Numbered from the stretch's first letter, positions 1 through 8,443 are shown. The stretch is 64,000 nt of DNA from Lachnospiraceae bacterium oral taxon 500 (GCA_002999035.1 CP027241.1:1925001-1989000), one strand, 5' to 3'. The notes: generated by a model not told the origin, from the sequence alone. Translations and numbers: made by a program.

Positions 1-160
1 TATGCATCTGGCGGCGGGCGAACATGAAAATTATCCGGAGGGAAAAGAGGACGATACGCATTTTTCTCCGTTGGGGGCTTATCAGCTGGCGAAGATATTG
101 GCTACAGAGCTGCTAAAGACCTCAGCCGGAAAATGGATTTGTCCGGAGGTTACCGAATAA
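1..160 (+). CDS. SGNH/GDSL esterase, C-terminal end (rhamnogalacturonan acetylesterase-like), partial
   Basis: Only the last 52 codons are inside the window; the open frame runs from base 2 to a TAA at 158-160. The visible tail holds D-D-T-H-F-S followed by L-G-A-Y. This matches the last conserved block of SGNH hydrolases, where Asp and His of a D-x-x-H motif complete the Ser-Asp-His triad. The wording THFS..GAY..A is typical of rhamnogalacturonan acetylesterases (RhgT/YesT type), which remove acetyl groups from pectin backbones. The next gene, 21 bases on, is a GH105 unsaturated rhamnogalacturonyl hydrolase, which supports that reading. Family assignment rests on about 50 residues, so another SGNH esterase is possible. 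Confidence 0.7.
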   Translation, partial: MHLAAGEHENYPEGKEDDTHFSPLGAYQLAKILATELLKTSAGKWICPEVTE

Positions 161-181
161 CAGCAAACGGGAAGGAAAGCC

Positions 182-1309
182 ATGGAGATTAAAAGAGCGG
201 AAATTATTGAAAAACTGGATTTGGTCATTGATAAGCTGATGCATCTGGAAGGGCCGGAGAATGAGGAAGAACTCAAGGCAAAGGGCGGCGAGGCAATCGG
301 CTACTTTAAAAGAGACTTTGGCATCAAGGAATGGGACTGGCCGCAGGGAGTCGGCTTATATGGGCTTTTTAAGCTGATCAAGTGCCTGGGCCGGGAAGAA
401 TACAAGGATTTTTTATACCGCTGGTTCAAGGATAATTTGCAGGCCGGTCTTGGTTCGCGCAATATCAATACGACCGCGCCGCTTTTGACCTTAGTGGAAA
501 TCAATGAATTTTTTAACGATCCGGAGTTTGAAGCGCTTTGCCTGGATTGGGCCGAATGGTTGATGAACTGCCTGCCGCGGACCGAAGAAGGCGGCTTTCA
601 GCATGTGACCAGCGCCAACGGCGACCGCTACGGTGTCCGCTTAAATGAAAATGAAATGTGGATTGACACCATTTTTATGACGGTTTTGTTCTTAAATAAA
701 ATGGGACATCGCTATCAGCGGCCGGATTGGGTGGCGGAGGCCGAGCATCAGGTGCTGATGCATATAAAATACCTGTATGACAAGCAAACCGGTCTGTTTT
801 ATCATGGCTGGACCTTTAACGACCGCAATAATTTTGGCGGCGTTTTCTGGTGCCGAGGCAACAGCTGGTTTACCGCTGGTATTTTGGAATATATTGAGGC
901 CTTTGACGGCAAGATGAATGCCGGCTTAAAAACATTTATCGTCAATACCTATAAAGCGCAGGTGAAAAAGCTGAAAGAGTTGCAGGCACCGTCCGGTTTG
1001 TGGTATACTGTGTTGACGGATGCGACCAGTTATGAGGAAGTATCCGGTTCGGCTGCCATTGCTGCCGGAATCCTGCGGGGCGTTAAGACCGGAATTTTAG
1101 GCGACGAATATTTGGACTGTGCTTTTCGGGCGATTAAGGCAATTTTGCAGAACATTGACGCCGACGGAACGGTGCTGAATGTTTCTGCCGGCACCGGCAT
1201 GGGATATAATGCGGAGCATTATAAAAATATCGTGATTGCGCCGATGGCCTATGGCCAGTCTTTAACCATTCTGGCGCTGGTGCGGGCAATTGAGTATTTA
1301 TCCAGATAA
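182..1309 (+). CDS. GH105 unsaturated rhamnogalacturonyl hydrolase (YteR/YesR-like)
   Basis: Probable cytoplasmic glycoside hydrolase that releases the 4,5-unsaturated uronic acid from oligosaccharides made by rhamnogalacturonan lyases. The protein is 375 residues, normal for GH88/GH105, with no signal peptide. The N-E-M-W-I-D-T motif places the conserved catalytic Asp at about residue 162. The R-G-N-S-W block (225-229) and several aromatic repeats fit the alpha/alpha six-barrel. An AAGGAAAG ribosome site lies just before the ATG. It sits between an acetylesterase end and a sugar isomerase-like gene, as in pectin utilisation loci. The choice between rhamnogalacturonyl and other unsaturated uronyl substrates is inferred from context. 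Confidence 0.88.
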   Translation: MEIKRAEIIEKLDLVIDKLMHLEGPENEEELKAKGGEAIGYFKRDFGIKEWDWPQGVGLYGLFKLIKCLGREEYKDFLYRWFKDNLQAGLGSRNINTTAPLLTLVEINEFFNDPEFEALCLDWAEWLMNCLPRTEEGGFQHVTSANGDRYGVRLNENEMWIDTIFMTVLFLNKMGHRYQRPDWVAEAEHQVLMHIKYLYDKQTGLFYHGWTFNDRNNFGGVFWCRGNSWFTAGILEYIEAFDGKMNAGLKTFIVNTYKAQVKKLKELQAPSGLWYTVLTDATSYEEVSGSAAIAAGILRGVKTGILGDEYLDCAFRAIKAILQNIDADGTVLNVSAGTGMGYNAEHYKNIVIAPMAYGQSLTILALVRAIEYLSR

Positions 1310-1347
1310 ATGAAAACGTTCAGGCAGGCAAAGGCAAGGAGAACAGG

Positions 1348-2163
1348 ATGAAAATAGGAGTTCGGGCTCATGATTACGGGCGTTTTGAAGTTAAAGAGCT
1401 GGCGCAGCTTTTAAAGCAGGAAGGCTATGACGCGGCCCAGCTGGTGCTGCCTAAGGTATTTGCCGGCGTGGACAGTTATGCCGCCATCGACGGCCGGCTG
1501 ATTGAAACCATCCGGGAAGAGTTTGACCGGCAGAAGATAGAAATTGCTGTATTTGGCTGCTATATGGATTTGGCGAACCCCGATCAGGAAATCCGGCGAA
1601 AGGCGGTGGCAACCTTTTGCGATTGCCTGATTTGGGCTAAAGAACTGGGAGCCGGGGTGATCGGCACGGAAACGGCTTATGCCCGGCTATCGGCGAAGGA
1701 GCGAAAAGAGTGGCAGCCCTATATGTTAGACAGTATCTGGCGGATATTGGAAAAGGCCAACGCGGTGGATATGACGCTGGCGCTGGAACCGGTGTATTGG
1801 CATCCGCTGACCGGTCTGGAGGTGGTTCAGGAAGTCCTGCACAAGGCACAGGATAACAAGCATTTGAAACTGATCTTTGATCCGGCCAATCTTTTGGAGT
1901 TTCCGGCAACGACCGATCAGGATGCTTATTGGACAAAATGGCTGAGCGCGGTGGGGGAGCAGATTGAAGTCTTTCATATCAAAGACTTTACTGTGTCGCC
2001 GGCCGGTGAATATGTGCCGAGGCTTTTGGGGGAAGGCGTCCTTAAATACAATGCGATTGCCGCCTGGGTCAGAGCCAACCGGCCGGACAGCTGCCTGATT
2101 CGGGAGGAAATGGTGCCGGCTGAAGCGCAGAGGGATATTCGTTTTTTAAAAGAAATGTTTTAA
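1348..2163 (+). CDS. Sugar phosphate isomerase/epimerase, xylose-isomerase-like TIM barrel
   Basis: 271-residue protein of the AP endonuclease 2/xylose-isomerase-like TIM-barrel family, probably a cytoplasmic sugar or sugar-acid isomerase or epimerase. Visible family blocks are a beta-1 start (K-I-G-V-R), L-E-P-V-Y-W-H near residue 148, D-P-A-N-L-L near 179 and F-H-I-K-D-F near 213; Glu, Asp and His in these blocks are the usual metal ligands. AAGGAGAACAGG before the ATG is a good ribosome site. It follows the GH105 gene by 38 bases and probably shares its transcript, so a role downstream of pectin-sugar release is plausible. The exact substrate cannot be read from the sequence. Confidence 0.8.
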   Translation: MKIGVRAHDYGRFEVKELAQLLKQEGYDAAQLVLPKVFAGVDSYAAIDGRLIETIREEFDRQKIEIAVFGCYMDLANPDQEIRRKAVATFCDCLIWAKELGAGVIGTETAYARLSAKERKEWQPYMLDSIWRILEKANAVDMTLALEPVYWHPLTGLEVVQEVLHKAQDNKHLKLIFDPANLLEFPATTDQDAYWTKWLSAVGEQIEVFHIKDFTVSPAGEYVPRLLGEGVLKYNAIAAWVRANRPDSCLIREEMVPAEAQRDIRFLKEMF

Positions 2164-2256
2164 GCGGCGCTCCGGGCGAACGGGCTTTTGAGCTGATGCC
2201 AGGGTGCCGGATATCTTGCCTCGAATTACGATATCACAAGCAATGAAGGAGTGACA

Positions 2257-2916
2257 ATGGCTGAAAATCAAGTTTTTTCAATTGCGAAAGATCGGCCGCC
2301 CAGAAGCGGCATGACAATATCCACGGTTTCCGGGATACGAGCCAAAGCGGATATTGTTTACTTTTCTTTGGGAGCGGGAACCGATATCAGTGCTGAAACT
2401 TATCCTACACCGAAGTTCTATATCGGCGCGGCCGGAAGAACAGTATTTGAATTGGGCGGTCGAGAGAACGGAAAGCAGATGGCCGTTCAAGCCGGCGAGT
2501 TGCTGATTGTCCCAGCCGGGACTTTATGCGGCATGGAAACAGTAAATGGGTCAGTTTATACGGAAGTTATTCCGGGAGAGGAGTTTTTGATGAATCAGGC
2601 GGTAAAAGCTGGTGAAGTTTTTAAATTGGCGGAACTTGTTGCCTATGAGCCGGGCAGCATTGTTAATATGGATGTGGCTTCCAATGAAGCGATGAAGTTT
2701 GTGATTATGGCTTTTGACGAGGGAACGGGTCTTTCTCCGCACAGCGCTCCGGGCGATGCGCTGGTCTTTGCCCTTGAAGGAAAAGCCGTAATCGGCTATG
2801 AAGGACAGGATCATCCGATTCAGGCCGGCGAGAACTTTCGGTTTGCCAAGGGCGGCCTGCACAGCGTGACAGCTAACGGCAGATTTAAAATGGCGCTGCT
2901 GTTGACGCTGAAATAA
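2257..2916 (+). CDS. Bicupin-domain protein
   Basis: I start this gene at ATG 2257, not at the GTG at 2251, because GAAGGAG (2245-2251) overlaps the GTG and sits five bases before the ATG. The 219-residue product has two cupin barrels. The first spans roughly residues 35-110. The second spans roughly 145-215, with H-S-A-P-G-D-A-L near its start, then L-E-G-K-A, A-G-E and G-G-L-H-S-V as expected for cupin motifs 1 and 2. Small bicupins of this kind accompany sugar-acid catabolism genes in Clostridia. Its place at the end of the pectin cluster suggests sugar binding or isomerisation, but no reaction can be assigned. Confidence 0.78.
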   Translation: MAENQVFSIAKDRPPRSGMTISTVSGIRAKADIVYFSLGAGTDISAETYPTPKFYIGAAGRTVFELGGRENGKQMAVQAGELLIVPAGTLCGMETVNGSVYTEVIPGEEFLMNQAVKAGEVFKLAELVAYEPGSIVNMDVASNEAMKFVIMAFDEGTGLSPHSAPGDALVFALEGKAVIGYEGQDHPIQAGENFRFAKGGLHSVTANGRFKMALLLTLK

Positions 2917-2963
2917 GAGACTGCAGCGGGCGTTAAGTGCAGGGTCATAAGAGAATAAATAAT

Positions 2964-3010
2964 AAGCAGAAGCAGCAGATACTAAGAGTTTTCTGTGCTT
3001 CTGCTTTTTG
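2964..3010 (+). terminator. Rho-independent terminator after the pectin cluster
   Basis: An 11-bp perfect stem (2964-2974 with 2996-3006), extended by an inner CAGA/TCTG pairing, ends in a T run. It lies 48 bases after the bicupin stop and should end that transcript. Confidence 0.85.
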
Positions 3011-3106
3011 GTTTATTTTCGGGATATAATCCTGGCATTATGACCGGCGCGAAAGAAGCGGAAAACGCATCAAAACAAACAAATTGACAAACCGCCGGAT
3101 TTTAAA

Positions 3107-3135
3107 TTGACAAACCAGTCGGCTTTTTCTATAAT
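3107..3135 (+). promoter_or_regulatory. SigA-type promoter upstream of copA
   Basis: TTGACA (3107-3112), 17-base spacer, TATAAT (3130-3135): a perfect consensus. A second copy of the AAATTGACAAACC block lies 24 bases upstream at 3081-3093, so the -35 region is directly repeated; the repeat could be a regulator site. The expected start near 3142 gives copA a leader of about 300 bases. The rest of 3011-3445 holds two copies of a dispersed GC-rich repeat and an 11-bp tandem array but no gene. Confidence 0.8.
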
Positions 3136-3163
3136 AAGGATAAGGCTTTTTAAGCAAAGGATG

Positions 3164-3255
3164 GCTGCCTGCCCGGCAGAAAGCGGAGTTTTCGACATTT
3201 TTCTGCTTGTAAGAAGATGCGTCTTTTCGTTCAGCCGGATGCCGCCCGGGCAGAA
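3164..3255 (+). repeat. Two degenerate copies of a dispersed GC-rich palindromic repeat
   Basis: Copy one (3164-3195) reads CTGCCCGGCAGAAAGCGGAG then TTTTCGA. Copy two (3241-3255) reads GCCGCCCGGGCAGAA. The same core, CTGCCCGCCCGGGCAGAA, occurs at 21886-21930 and, reversed, twice at 37647-37714. All copies are intergenic. This looks like a REP-type element rather than a gene. Confidence 0.6.
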
Positions 3256-3390
3256 CCGGGAAGCGGTTTGACCGGAGCCGGCCGCTCGTTCTGGCAGGAT
3301 AGAGAAGTTTTGGGCAGGGCAAGTTAAAAAAAAGGCGGTGGACGCAAGGACAGCAGCTTTTTACTGGCAGTATTTGGTATTTGAGCTTGA

Positions 3391-3440
3391 GCGGAGATAG
3401 AACGGAGATAGAACGGAGATAGAACGGAGATAGAACGGAG
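3391..3440 (+). repeat. 11-bp tandem repeat carrying the copA Shine-Dalgarno
   Basis: The unit AACGGAGATAG is repeated about four and a half times, ending in AACGGAG five bases before the copA ATG. Each unit therefore carries a GGAG. Only the last one has correct spacing for initiation; the others could act as ribosome standby sites. Copy number could change by slippage without touching the coding frame. Confidence 0.85.
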
Positions 3441-3445
3441 TAGGT

Positions 3446-5788
3446 ATGAAAAAAGAAAAGTTTGATATTATGGGGATGAGCTGTTCCGCCTGTTCGGCGG
3501 CGGTGGAACGGACAATCCGCAAAATGGAAGGCGTAGCGGCCGTAGAGGTTAATTTGCTGGCTAATAATATGCAGGTCGAATATGATGAAGCCAAGGTCAG
3601 CGCCCAGCAGATGGTGGCTGCCATTGAAAAGATTGGCTATGGGGCTTGTCCGGTCGCACCGCCGGAAACTGCCGACCGAAAGAAGGAAAATACCGCTTTG
3701 CAGGAGCAAAAAAGTATTCAGGCAGCGGAGCAGAAGGAAATGCGGATTCGACTGTGGGGATCGGTTATCTTTATGCTGCCGCTGATGTACCTAAGCATGG
3801 GGCATATGATTGCCGCACCTTTGCCGGCTTTTTTAAGCGGCGTGGAAAACGGCGTTGCCTTTACCCTGACCCAGTTTTTGCTGACTTTACCGATTGTGCT
3901 TTTAAATAAAAAATATTATACCGGCGGCTTTAAGGGACTGGTACATCGGGCGCCCAATATGGATAGCCTGGTGGCGCTCGGCTCGTCGGCTGCCCTTGTT
4001 TACGGCATTTTTGCTTTGTACCGGATTAGTTACGGGATTGGTCACGGTCAACTGGAAATTGCGCACCAATATTTACATGACCTTTATTTTGAGAGTGCGG
4101 CGATGATTTTAACCTTGATCACGCTCGGCAAAAGTTTGGAGAGCATCAGCAAGGGCAAAACCAAGGCAGCGATGGAAGCGCTGATGAATCTGGCACCTAA
4201 AACGGCGATTCGTTTAAGCGGCGGGCAGGAGCAGGAGGTGCTGCTGGAGGAAGTCAGGGTTGGCGATATCTTGGCGGTTAAGCCGGGCAGCCGGGTACCG
4301 CTGGACGGCTTGGTGCTGGAAGGGGTGTCGGCGGTGGATGAATCGGCTTTGACCGGTGAAAGCATGCCGGCAGAAAAGCGGAGCGGTGATACGGTTACCG
4401 GTGCGACGCTCAATACCAGCGGTTATTTTACTATGAAAGTGACTAAAACCGGTGAAGATACGGCGCTGGCTAAAATCATAGCCTTAGTTGAAGAAGCGGG
4501 CAGCTCGAAAGCGCCGATTGCCAAATTGGCGGATAAAATCGCCGGTGTTTTCGTGCCGACGGTGATCGGACTGGCGCTTTTAACGATGGCAGGCTGGCTC
4601 TTGGCCGGACAAAGCTTTGAATTTGCGCTGGTCAGGGCGATCTCGGTGTTGGTTATTTCCTGTCCCTGCGCACTTGGATTGGCTACGCCGGTAGCGATTA
4701 TGGTTGGCACAGGAGTAGGTGCCAAACACGGAATCTTATATAAAAACGCGGAAGCGTTGGAAAATCTTTGTCATGTCAAGGTCATGGCGATGGATAAAAC
4801 CGGTACGATTACCGAGGGGAAACCGGCGGTAACAGATATGGAAGCCTTTGCGGTTTCACCGGAGCGGCTGTTAGCCATTGCGGCCGCTTTGGAAGCAAGA
4901 TCCGAGCATCCGCTGGCGGCTGCGGTTTTGCGGGAAGCGGAGGCCAAAGGAATCAAAGCACCGGAAGCTTCTGATTTTCAGGCTTTATCAGGTCTGGGCG
5001 TCAAAGCCCAAATCGACGGTCAGGATTATTTTGCCGGAAATGAAAGACTGATGCGGGAGCAGGGCTTAGCAGCCGAAGACAGCCTGCACTGGCAGGCCGG
5101 ATACAGGGCAGCCGAAAAGTATGCAGCCGAAGGCAAGACGCCGCTTTATTTTGCCGGAAAAGATGGGCTTTTGGGCATGATTGGCGTGGCTGATTTACCG
5201 AAGGAAAGCAGCAGGGCGGCAATTACCGGCTTACAGGCCGAGGGAATTCAGGTGGTGATGCTGACCGGCGACAATAAGGAAACGGCCGAGGCGGTCAGAA
5301 AAAGCGTGGGGGCTGATCAGGTGATTGCCGAGGTCTTGCCGCAGGATAAGGATAATGAAATTCAAAAATTAATGGCGGCCGGCAGCCGGGTGGCGATGAT
5401 CGGCGATGGAATCAATGACGCCCCGGCTTTGGCCAGAGCTGACGTCGGCATTGCGATTGGGGCGGGGACCGATGTGGCGCTGGAGTCGGCGGACGTTGTG
5501 CTGATGCGGAGCGATTTGGCAGACGCTTTGACGGCGTATGAGCTGTCGGGCGCGACTTTGCGCAATATCAAAATGAATTTGTTCTGGGCGTTTTTTTACA
5601 ATGTGATTGGGATTCCGGTGGCAGCCGGGCTTTTGTACCGCTGGGGGATTTTGCTCAGTCCGATGATTGGTGCGGCAGCGATGAGTTTTTCCAGTGTCTT
5701 TGTAGTGACGAATGCCCTGCGGCTGAATCGGTTTCGGCCGAAAAATCTGTACGCGTATAAAAATATAAAGGAGCAGCCGAAAAAATGA
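3446..5788 (+). CDS. copA: Copper-translocating P1B-type ATPase
   Basis: Inner-membrane pump that uses ATP to export monovalent copper. The 780-residue protein has one N-terminal HMA domain with the metal site C13-S-A-C16, a short linker, then membrane helices. The intramembrane C-P-C motif is at 406-408. The phosphorylated Asp is D450 in D-K-T-G-T. The S-E-H-P-L motif of the nucleotide domain and G-D-G-I-N-D-A-P-A-L before the last helices are present. CPC plus HMA identifies the Cu+ subgroup rather than Zn/Cd. The ATG is fixed by GGAG five bases upstream, the last unit of an 11-bp tandem array. No CsoR, CopY or CopZ gene lies beside it. Its stop overlaps the next start (ATGA). Confidence 0.96.
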   Translation: MKKEKFDIMGMSCSACSAAVERTIRKMEGVAAVEVNLLANNMQVEYDEAKVSAQQMVAAIEKIGYGACPVAPPETADRKKENTALQEQKSIQAAEQKEMRIRLWGSVIFMLPLMYLSMGHMIAAPLPAFLSGVENGVAFTLTQFLLTLPIVLLNKKYYTGGFKGLVHRAPNMDSLVALGSSAALVYGIFALYRISYGIGHGQLEIAHQYLHDLYFESAAMILTLITLGKSLESISKGKTKAAMEALMNLAPKTAIRLSGGQEQEVLLEEVRVGDILAVKPGSRVPLDGLVLEGVSAVDESALTGESMPAEKRSGDTVTGATLNTSGYFTMKVTKTGEDTALAKIIALVEEAGSSKAPIAKLADKIAGVFVPTVIGLALLTMAGWLLAGQSFEFALVRAISVLVISCPCALGLATPVAIMVGTGVGAKHGILYKNAEALENLCHVKVMAMDKTGTITEGKPAVTDMEAFAVSPERLLAIAAALEARSEHPLAAAVLREAEAKGIKAPEASDFQALSGLGVKAQIDGQDYFAGNERLMREQGLAAEDSLHWQAGYRAAEKYAAEGKTPLYFAGKDGLLGMIGVADLPKESSRAAITGLQAEGIQVVMLTGDNKETAEAVRKSVGADQVIAEVLPQDKDNEIQKLMAAGSRVAMIGDGINDAPALARADVGIAIGAGTDVALESADVVLMRSDLADALTAYELSGATLRNIKMNLFWAFFYNVIGIPVAAGLLYRWGILLSPMIGAAAMSFSSVFVVTNALRLNRFRPKNLYAYKNIKEQPKK

Positions 5789-6585
5789 TGATTCCCAAAG
5801 ATTATGGCAAAGTTGAGCTGTTATTGTTTGATTTGGACGGAACGCTTTTACGCAGCGATAAAACAATATCCCCGGTTGTGCTGGCAGCGCTTCGGGATTG
5901 CCGCCGGCAAGGGCTTCCAATTGGAATTTGTACTGCCCGCGGTGAGCAGAACAGTTTAGTTTTTTTGAGAGAGCTGCAGCCGGATTTTTTGATTGTCAGC
6001 GGCGGTGCTTTGATCAAAGCAGGTGGGCGATGCATTTATGAAGCTGCTTTTTCGGCTGAAGAAACCCGGCAGATGATTCAGGCGGCCAGGGAAATTTGCG
6101 GCGCCGAGTGTCAAATTACGGTTGATACGGCGGCGGCTCATTATTGGAATTATAAAGTCGATCCCAGAAGTTCCGAAAAAAATTGGAGCGGCAGCGTCTA
6201 TACCGATTTTAGTGATTTTTGCCAGGATGCGTTAAAGCTGTGCGTTGAGATTTTTGAGACGGAGCAGGCGGAAAAACTTAAAAAAGCCTTGCCGGAGACG
6301 GACAGTATTCGTTTTTCTGACAGCTTCTGGTATAAGTTTACCAAAAAAGACGTAACCAAAGAGACGGCGATTCGGAAACTCTGTGCGGCCAGCGGTATTT
6401 TGCCCGATAATATCATTGCTTTTGGCGATGATTTGGCCGATATCGGTATGCTGCGCCTGGCCGGAGTGGGCGTGGCGATGGGCAATGCGCTGACCGAGGT
6501 TAAACAGGCGGCCGATATCGTCATTGGCAGCAATGACGAGGACGGGATTGCCGAGTATTTGCGGGAGCTGATAGGAGAATCCTAA
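5785..6585 (+). CDS. Cof-type HAD-IIB family phosphatase
   Basis: 266-residue soluble HAD hydrolase, probably acting on sugar phosphates or a nucleotide cofactor. Motif I, L-F-D-L-D-G-T-L (Asp16 nucleophile, Asp18 acid), opens the protein. Motif II lies in I-G-I-C-T-A-R-G, the T-K-E-T-A-I lysine is motif III, and G-D-D-L-A-D-I with V-A-M-G-N-A is motif IV. The cap region between is of the C2B type. The start overlaps the copA stop by four bases (ATGA), implying translational coupling; a second ATG at 5788 is possible. Linkage to copA is positional and does not show a copper role. Confidence 0.88.
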   Translation: MMIPKDYGKVELLLFDLDGTLLRSDKTISPVVLAALRDCRRQGLPIGICTARGEQNSLVFLRELQPDFLIVSGGALIKAGGRCIYEAAFSAEETRQMIQAAREICGAECQITVDTAAAHYWNYKVDPRSSEKNWSGSVYTDFSDFCQDALKLCVEIFETEQAEKLKKALPETDSIRFSDSFWYKFTKKDVTKETAIRKLCAASGILPDNIIAFGDDLADIGMLRLAGVGVAMGNALTEVKQAADIVIGSNDEDGIAEYLRELIGES

Positions 6586-6694
6586 ATTTCCCTTGATTAC
6601 TGACGGTCAGCTTCAGACGGATATTTTGGAAGTTATCGGTAAGGACGGGCATAGAAAGGCATGGCAAGTTGAGTTTGTAAAAAACGAATTTTTA

Positions 6695-6723
6695 TTGTTT
6701 TTTACAAATAGGTATGCTAAAAT
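6695..6723 (+). promoter_or_regulatory. Possible promoter for the radC-mre-min operon
   Basis: TTGTTT, 17 bases, TAAAAT, in an AT-rich part of the 251-base gap before radC. The match is moderate, but this is the only good candidate in the gap, and the gap has no credible gene. Confidence 0.45.
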
Positions 6724-6836
6724 ATTTTTTAAGACACATCTTCTTTCTTTTATTTCCCTTGACCAGAAGGACCTAATTTCAGACTGTTTGTTCTTGGCCG
6801 GTTCGGGCCTTAGAACTTTGAAGCGAGGGAAAAGAT

Positions 6837-7505
6837 ATGATGAATTTATTGGCATGTGAGATGCCTTATGAAAAGCTGGCTAGGTATGGGGCGGAAAACC
6901 TGACGGATGTTGAGTTATTAGCGATTTTGCTGCGAACCGGCACTAGGGAAAAATCGCCGCTTGATTTGGCCAGAGAAATTTTGCAGGCAGGTCAGGGCTT
7001 TCGCGGAATCGGGAAACTCACTTTGGCGGAGCTGCAAAAAATAAAGGGAATTGGTGCGGTTAAGTCGATTCAGCTGACAGCGGCACTGGAAATTGCCAGA
7101 CGTTACAGCCGGGAAAAGGGCAAAGCCTGTTACCGAATCGGCAGCCCGAAGGAAGTGGCCGAGTATTATATGGAAGAAATGTGCGAACTGGGGCAGGAGC
7201 ATTTTAAAGTAATTCTGCTCAATACCAAAAATGAAATTATTTCTGACCGCAACCTGTTTGTCGGTACCATCAACCGTTCGCTGGTCAGCCCGCGCGAAGT
7301 GCTGGAATATGCTTTGAAAAATTCGGCGGTGTCGCTCGTATTTATGCATAATCATCCCAGCGGCGACCCGGAGCCTTCGGCTGAGGATGTGCTGATTACC
7401 AAAAAGTGCAATGAAGCTGCGAGGCTGATGGATATTACGCTGTTAGACCATATCATTATCGGCCGGCATCAGTTTGTCAGTTTAAAACAAAGAGGATTAT
7501 ATTAA
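6837..7505 (+). CDS. radC: RadC family JAB/MPN-domain protein
   Basis: 222-residue protein with an N-terminal helix-hairpin-helix part (E-K-L-A-R-Y-G-A, then G-I-G-A-V-K at about 71-76) and a C-terminal JAMM metalloprotease-like domain. The zinc motif is complete: H171-N-H173-P-S-G, with D184 as third ligand. The true function is unclear; the old DNA-repair label is not supported for the family. GAGGG precedes the start, and ATG 6840 is an alternative. In many Firmicutes radC lies directly upstream of mreB; here mreC follows after 101 bases and mreB is missing. Confidence 0.93.
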   Translation: MMNLLACEMPYEKLARYGAENLTDVELLAILLRTGTREKSPLDLAREILQAGQGFRGIGKLTLAELQKIKGIGAVKSIQLTAALEIARRYSREKGKACYRIGSPKEVAEYYMEEMCELGQEHFKVILLNTKNEIISDRNLFVGTINRSLVSPREVLEYALKNSAVSLVFMHNHPSGDPEPSAEDVLITKKCNEAARLMDITLLDHIIIGRHQFVSLKQRGLY

Positions 7506-7510
7506 AGGAC

Positions 7511-7573
7511 TCAACTTTTCGCTGTCAAAAGATATTGTCTTTGTGTGAGGAGAGCGGCAGCGAAAAAGTTTGA
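7511..7573 (+). other. Inverted repeat between radC and mreC
   Basis: TCAACTTTTCGCTG (7511-7524) pairs with CAGCGAAAAAGTTTGA (7558-7573), one base bulged, around a 33-base loop. There is no T run, so it is more likely an mRNA hairpin or processing site than a terminator. A similar arm sequence occurs at 27556. Confidence 0.5.
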
Positions 7574-7606
7574 TAGTAAGGGAAACGTAAGTAAAGGATA
7601 GCAAAA

Positions 7607-8443
7607 ATGAAAGAACCGAAAAAGGTCAAGAATATAATCATTGTACTGGGCGTATTGGCGCTGGTCATGAGTTTTTTAACCAGCGGTAATTCCGGGTTTC
7701 CGGGCCGGGTAGTGTCTTTTGTGTTGACTCCGGTGCAAAAAATCGGAAGCGATTTGTTTCAGCGTTTAAACCGCTCCTGGGAAAATGTTAAAGATGCGCA
7801 GGAGCTGGAGGCGGAAAACGAGCAGCTGAAAAAAGAGATTGATACGCTTCGCTATGAAAAAAAGCTGTTGGAGCAGGAAAAAAATGAGTTGGACCGGTTA
7901 AGGGCTTTGTATCAGTTGGATAAGCGCTATGCCGACTATCCCAAGACCGGCGCCCGAGTGATTGGCAAAAATCCGGGCAACTGGTATGAAACTTTTATTA
8001 TTGACAAGGGTGCGGCGCAGGGGATGAAGGTCGATATGGCAGTGACTGCCGGCAATGGCCTGGTCGGCAAGATTATTCAGGTTCGGGAGCAGGATTCAAC
8101 GGTGATTTCCCTTCTGGACGAGTTGTCCGGTGTCAGTGCCAAGATTCTCAGAACTTCGGATCTTTGTACGGTTTCGGGCAATAAAAAGCTGGGCGAGGAC
8201 GGAATGGCGCTGATTGAACAAATGGCTGAGGATACGCATTTGATTATCGGAGATGAGATTGTCACCTCGCATTTGGGCAAGATTTATCCGCCGGGCATTT
8301 TGATCGGAACGGTCAGGGATATCAATGTCAATCCCAATAAATTATCAAAAACCGCAGTTTTGGAGCCGGCGGTTGACTTTAAGCACCTGGAAGAAGTGCT
8401 GGTCATTATCGGTGAAACGGCGGATGCGGAGAAAACAGAATGA
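7607..8443 (+). CDS. mreC: Rod shape-determining protein MreC
   Basis: 278-residue membrane-anchored protein that links the elongation machinery outside the membrane. There is one N-terminal membrane helix (about 9-27). A coiled coil follows at about 60-105, rich in Glu, Lys and Leu. The beta-rich MreC core includes A-R-V-I-G-K-N-P and the conserved stretch G-L-V-G-K-I-I. AAAGGA precedes the ATG. Its stop overlaps the mreD start by four bases (ATGA). The usual partner gene mreB is not in this operon. Length and layout are normal. Confidence 0.93.
   Translation: MKEPKKVKNIIIVLGVLALVMSFLTSGNSGFPGRVVSFVLTPVQKIGSDLFQRLNRSWENVKDAQELEAENEQLKKEIDTLRYEKKLLEQEKNELDRLRALYQLDKRYADYPKTGARVIGKNPGNWYETFIIDKGAAQGMKVDMAVTAGNGLVGKIIQVREQDSTVISLLDELSGVSAKILRTSDLCTVSGNKKLGEDGMALIEQMAEDTHLIIGDEIVTSHLGKIYPPGILIGTVRDINVNPNKLSKTAVLEPAVDFKHLEEVLVIIGETADAEKTE

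Noticed and set aside
3038-3709. 223-codon open frame on the minus strand
   Set aside because: It runs through the promoter, the tandem repeat and the start of copA on the other strand, and its repeated S-I-S-V-L motif is only the 11-bp array translated.
5369-5920. 183-codon open frame on the minus strand
   Set aside because: Antisense to copA and the HAD gene, with no ribosome site and a composition typical of a shadow frame.
6593-6859. 88-codon open frame before radC
   Set aside because: TTG start without a ribosome site, overlap with the radC start and no recognisable motif; the region looks like promoter DNA.
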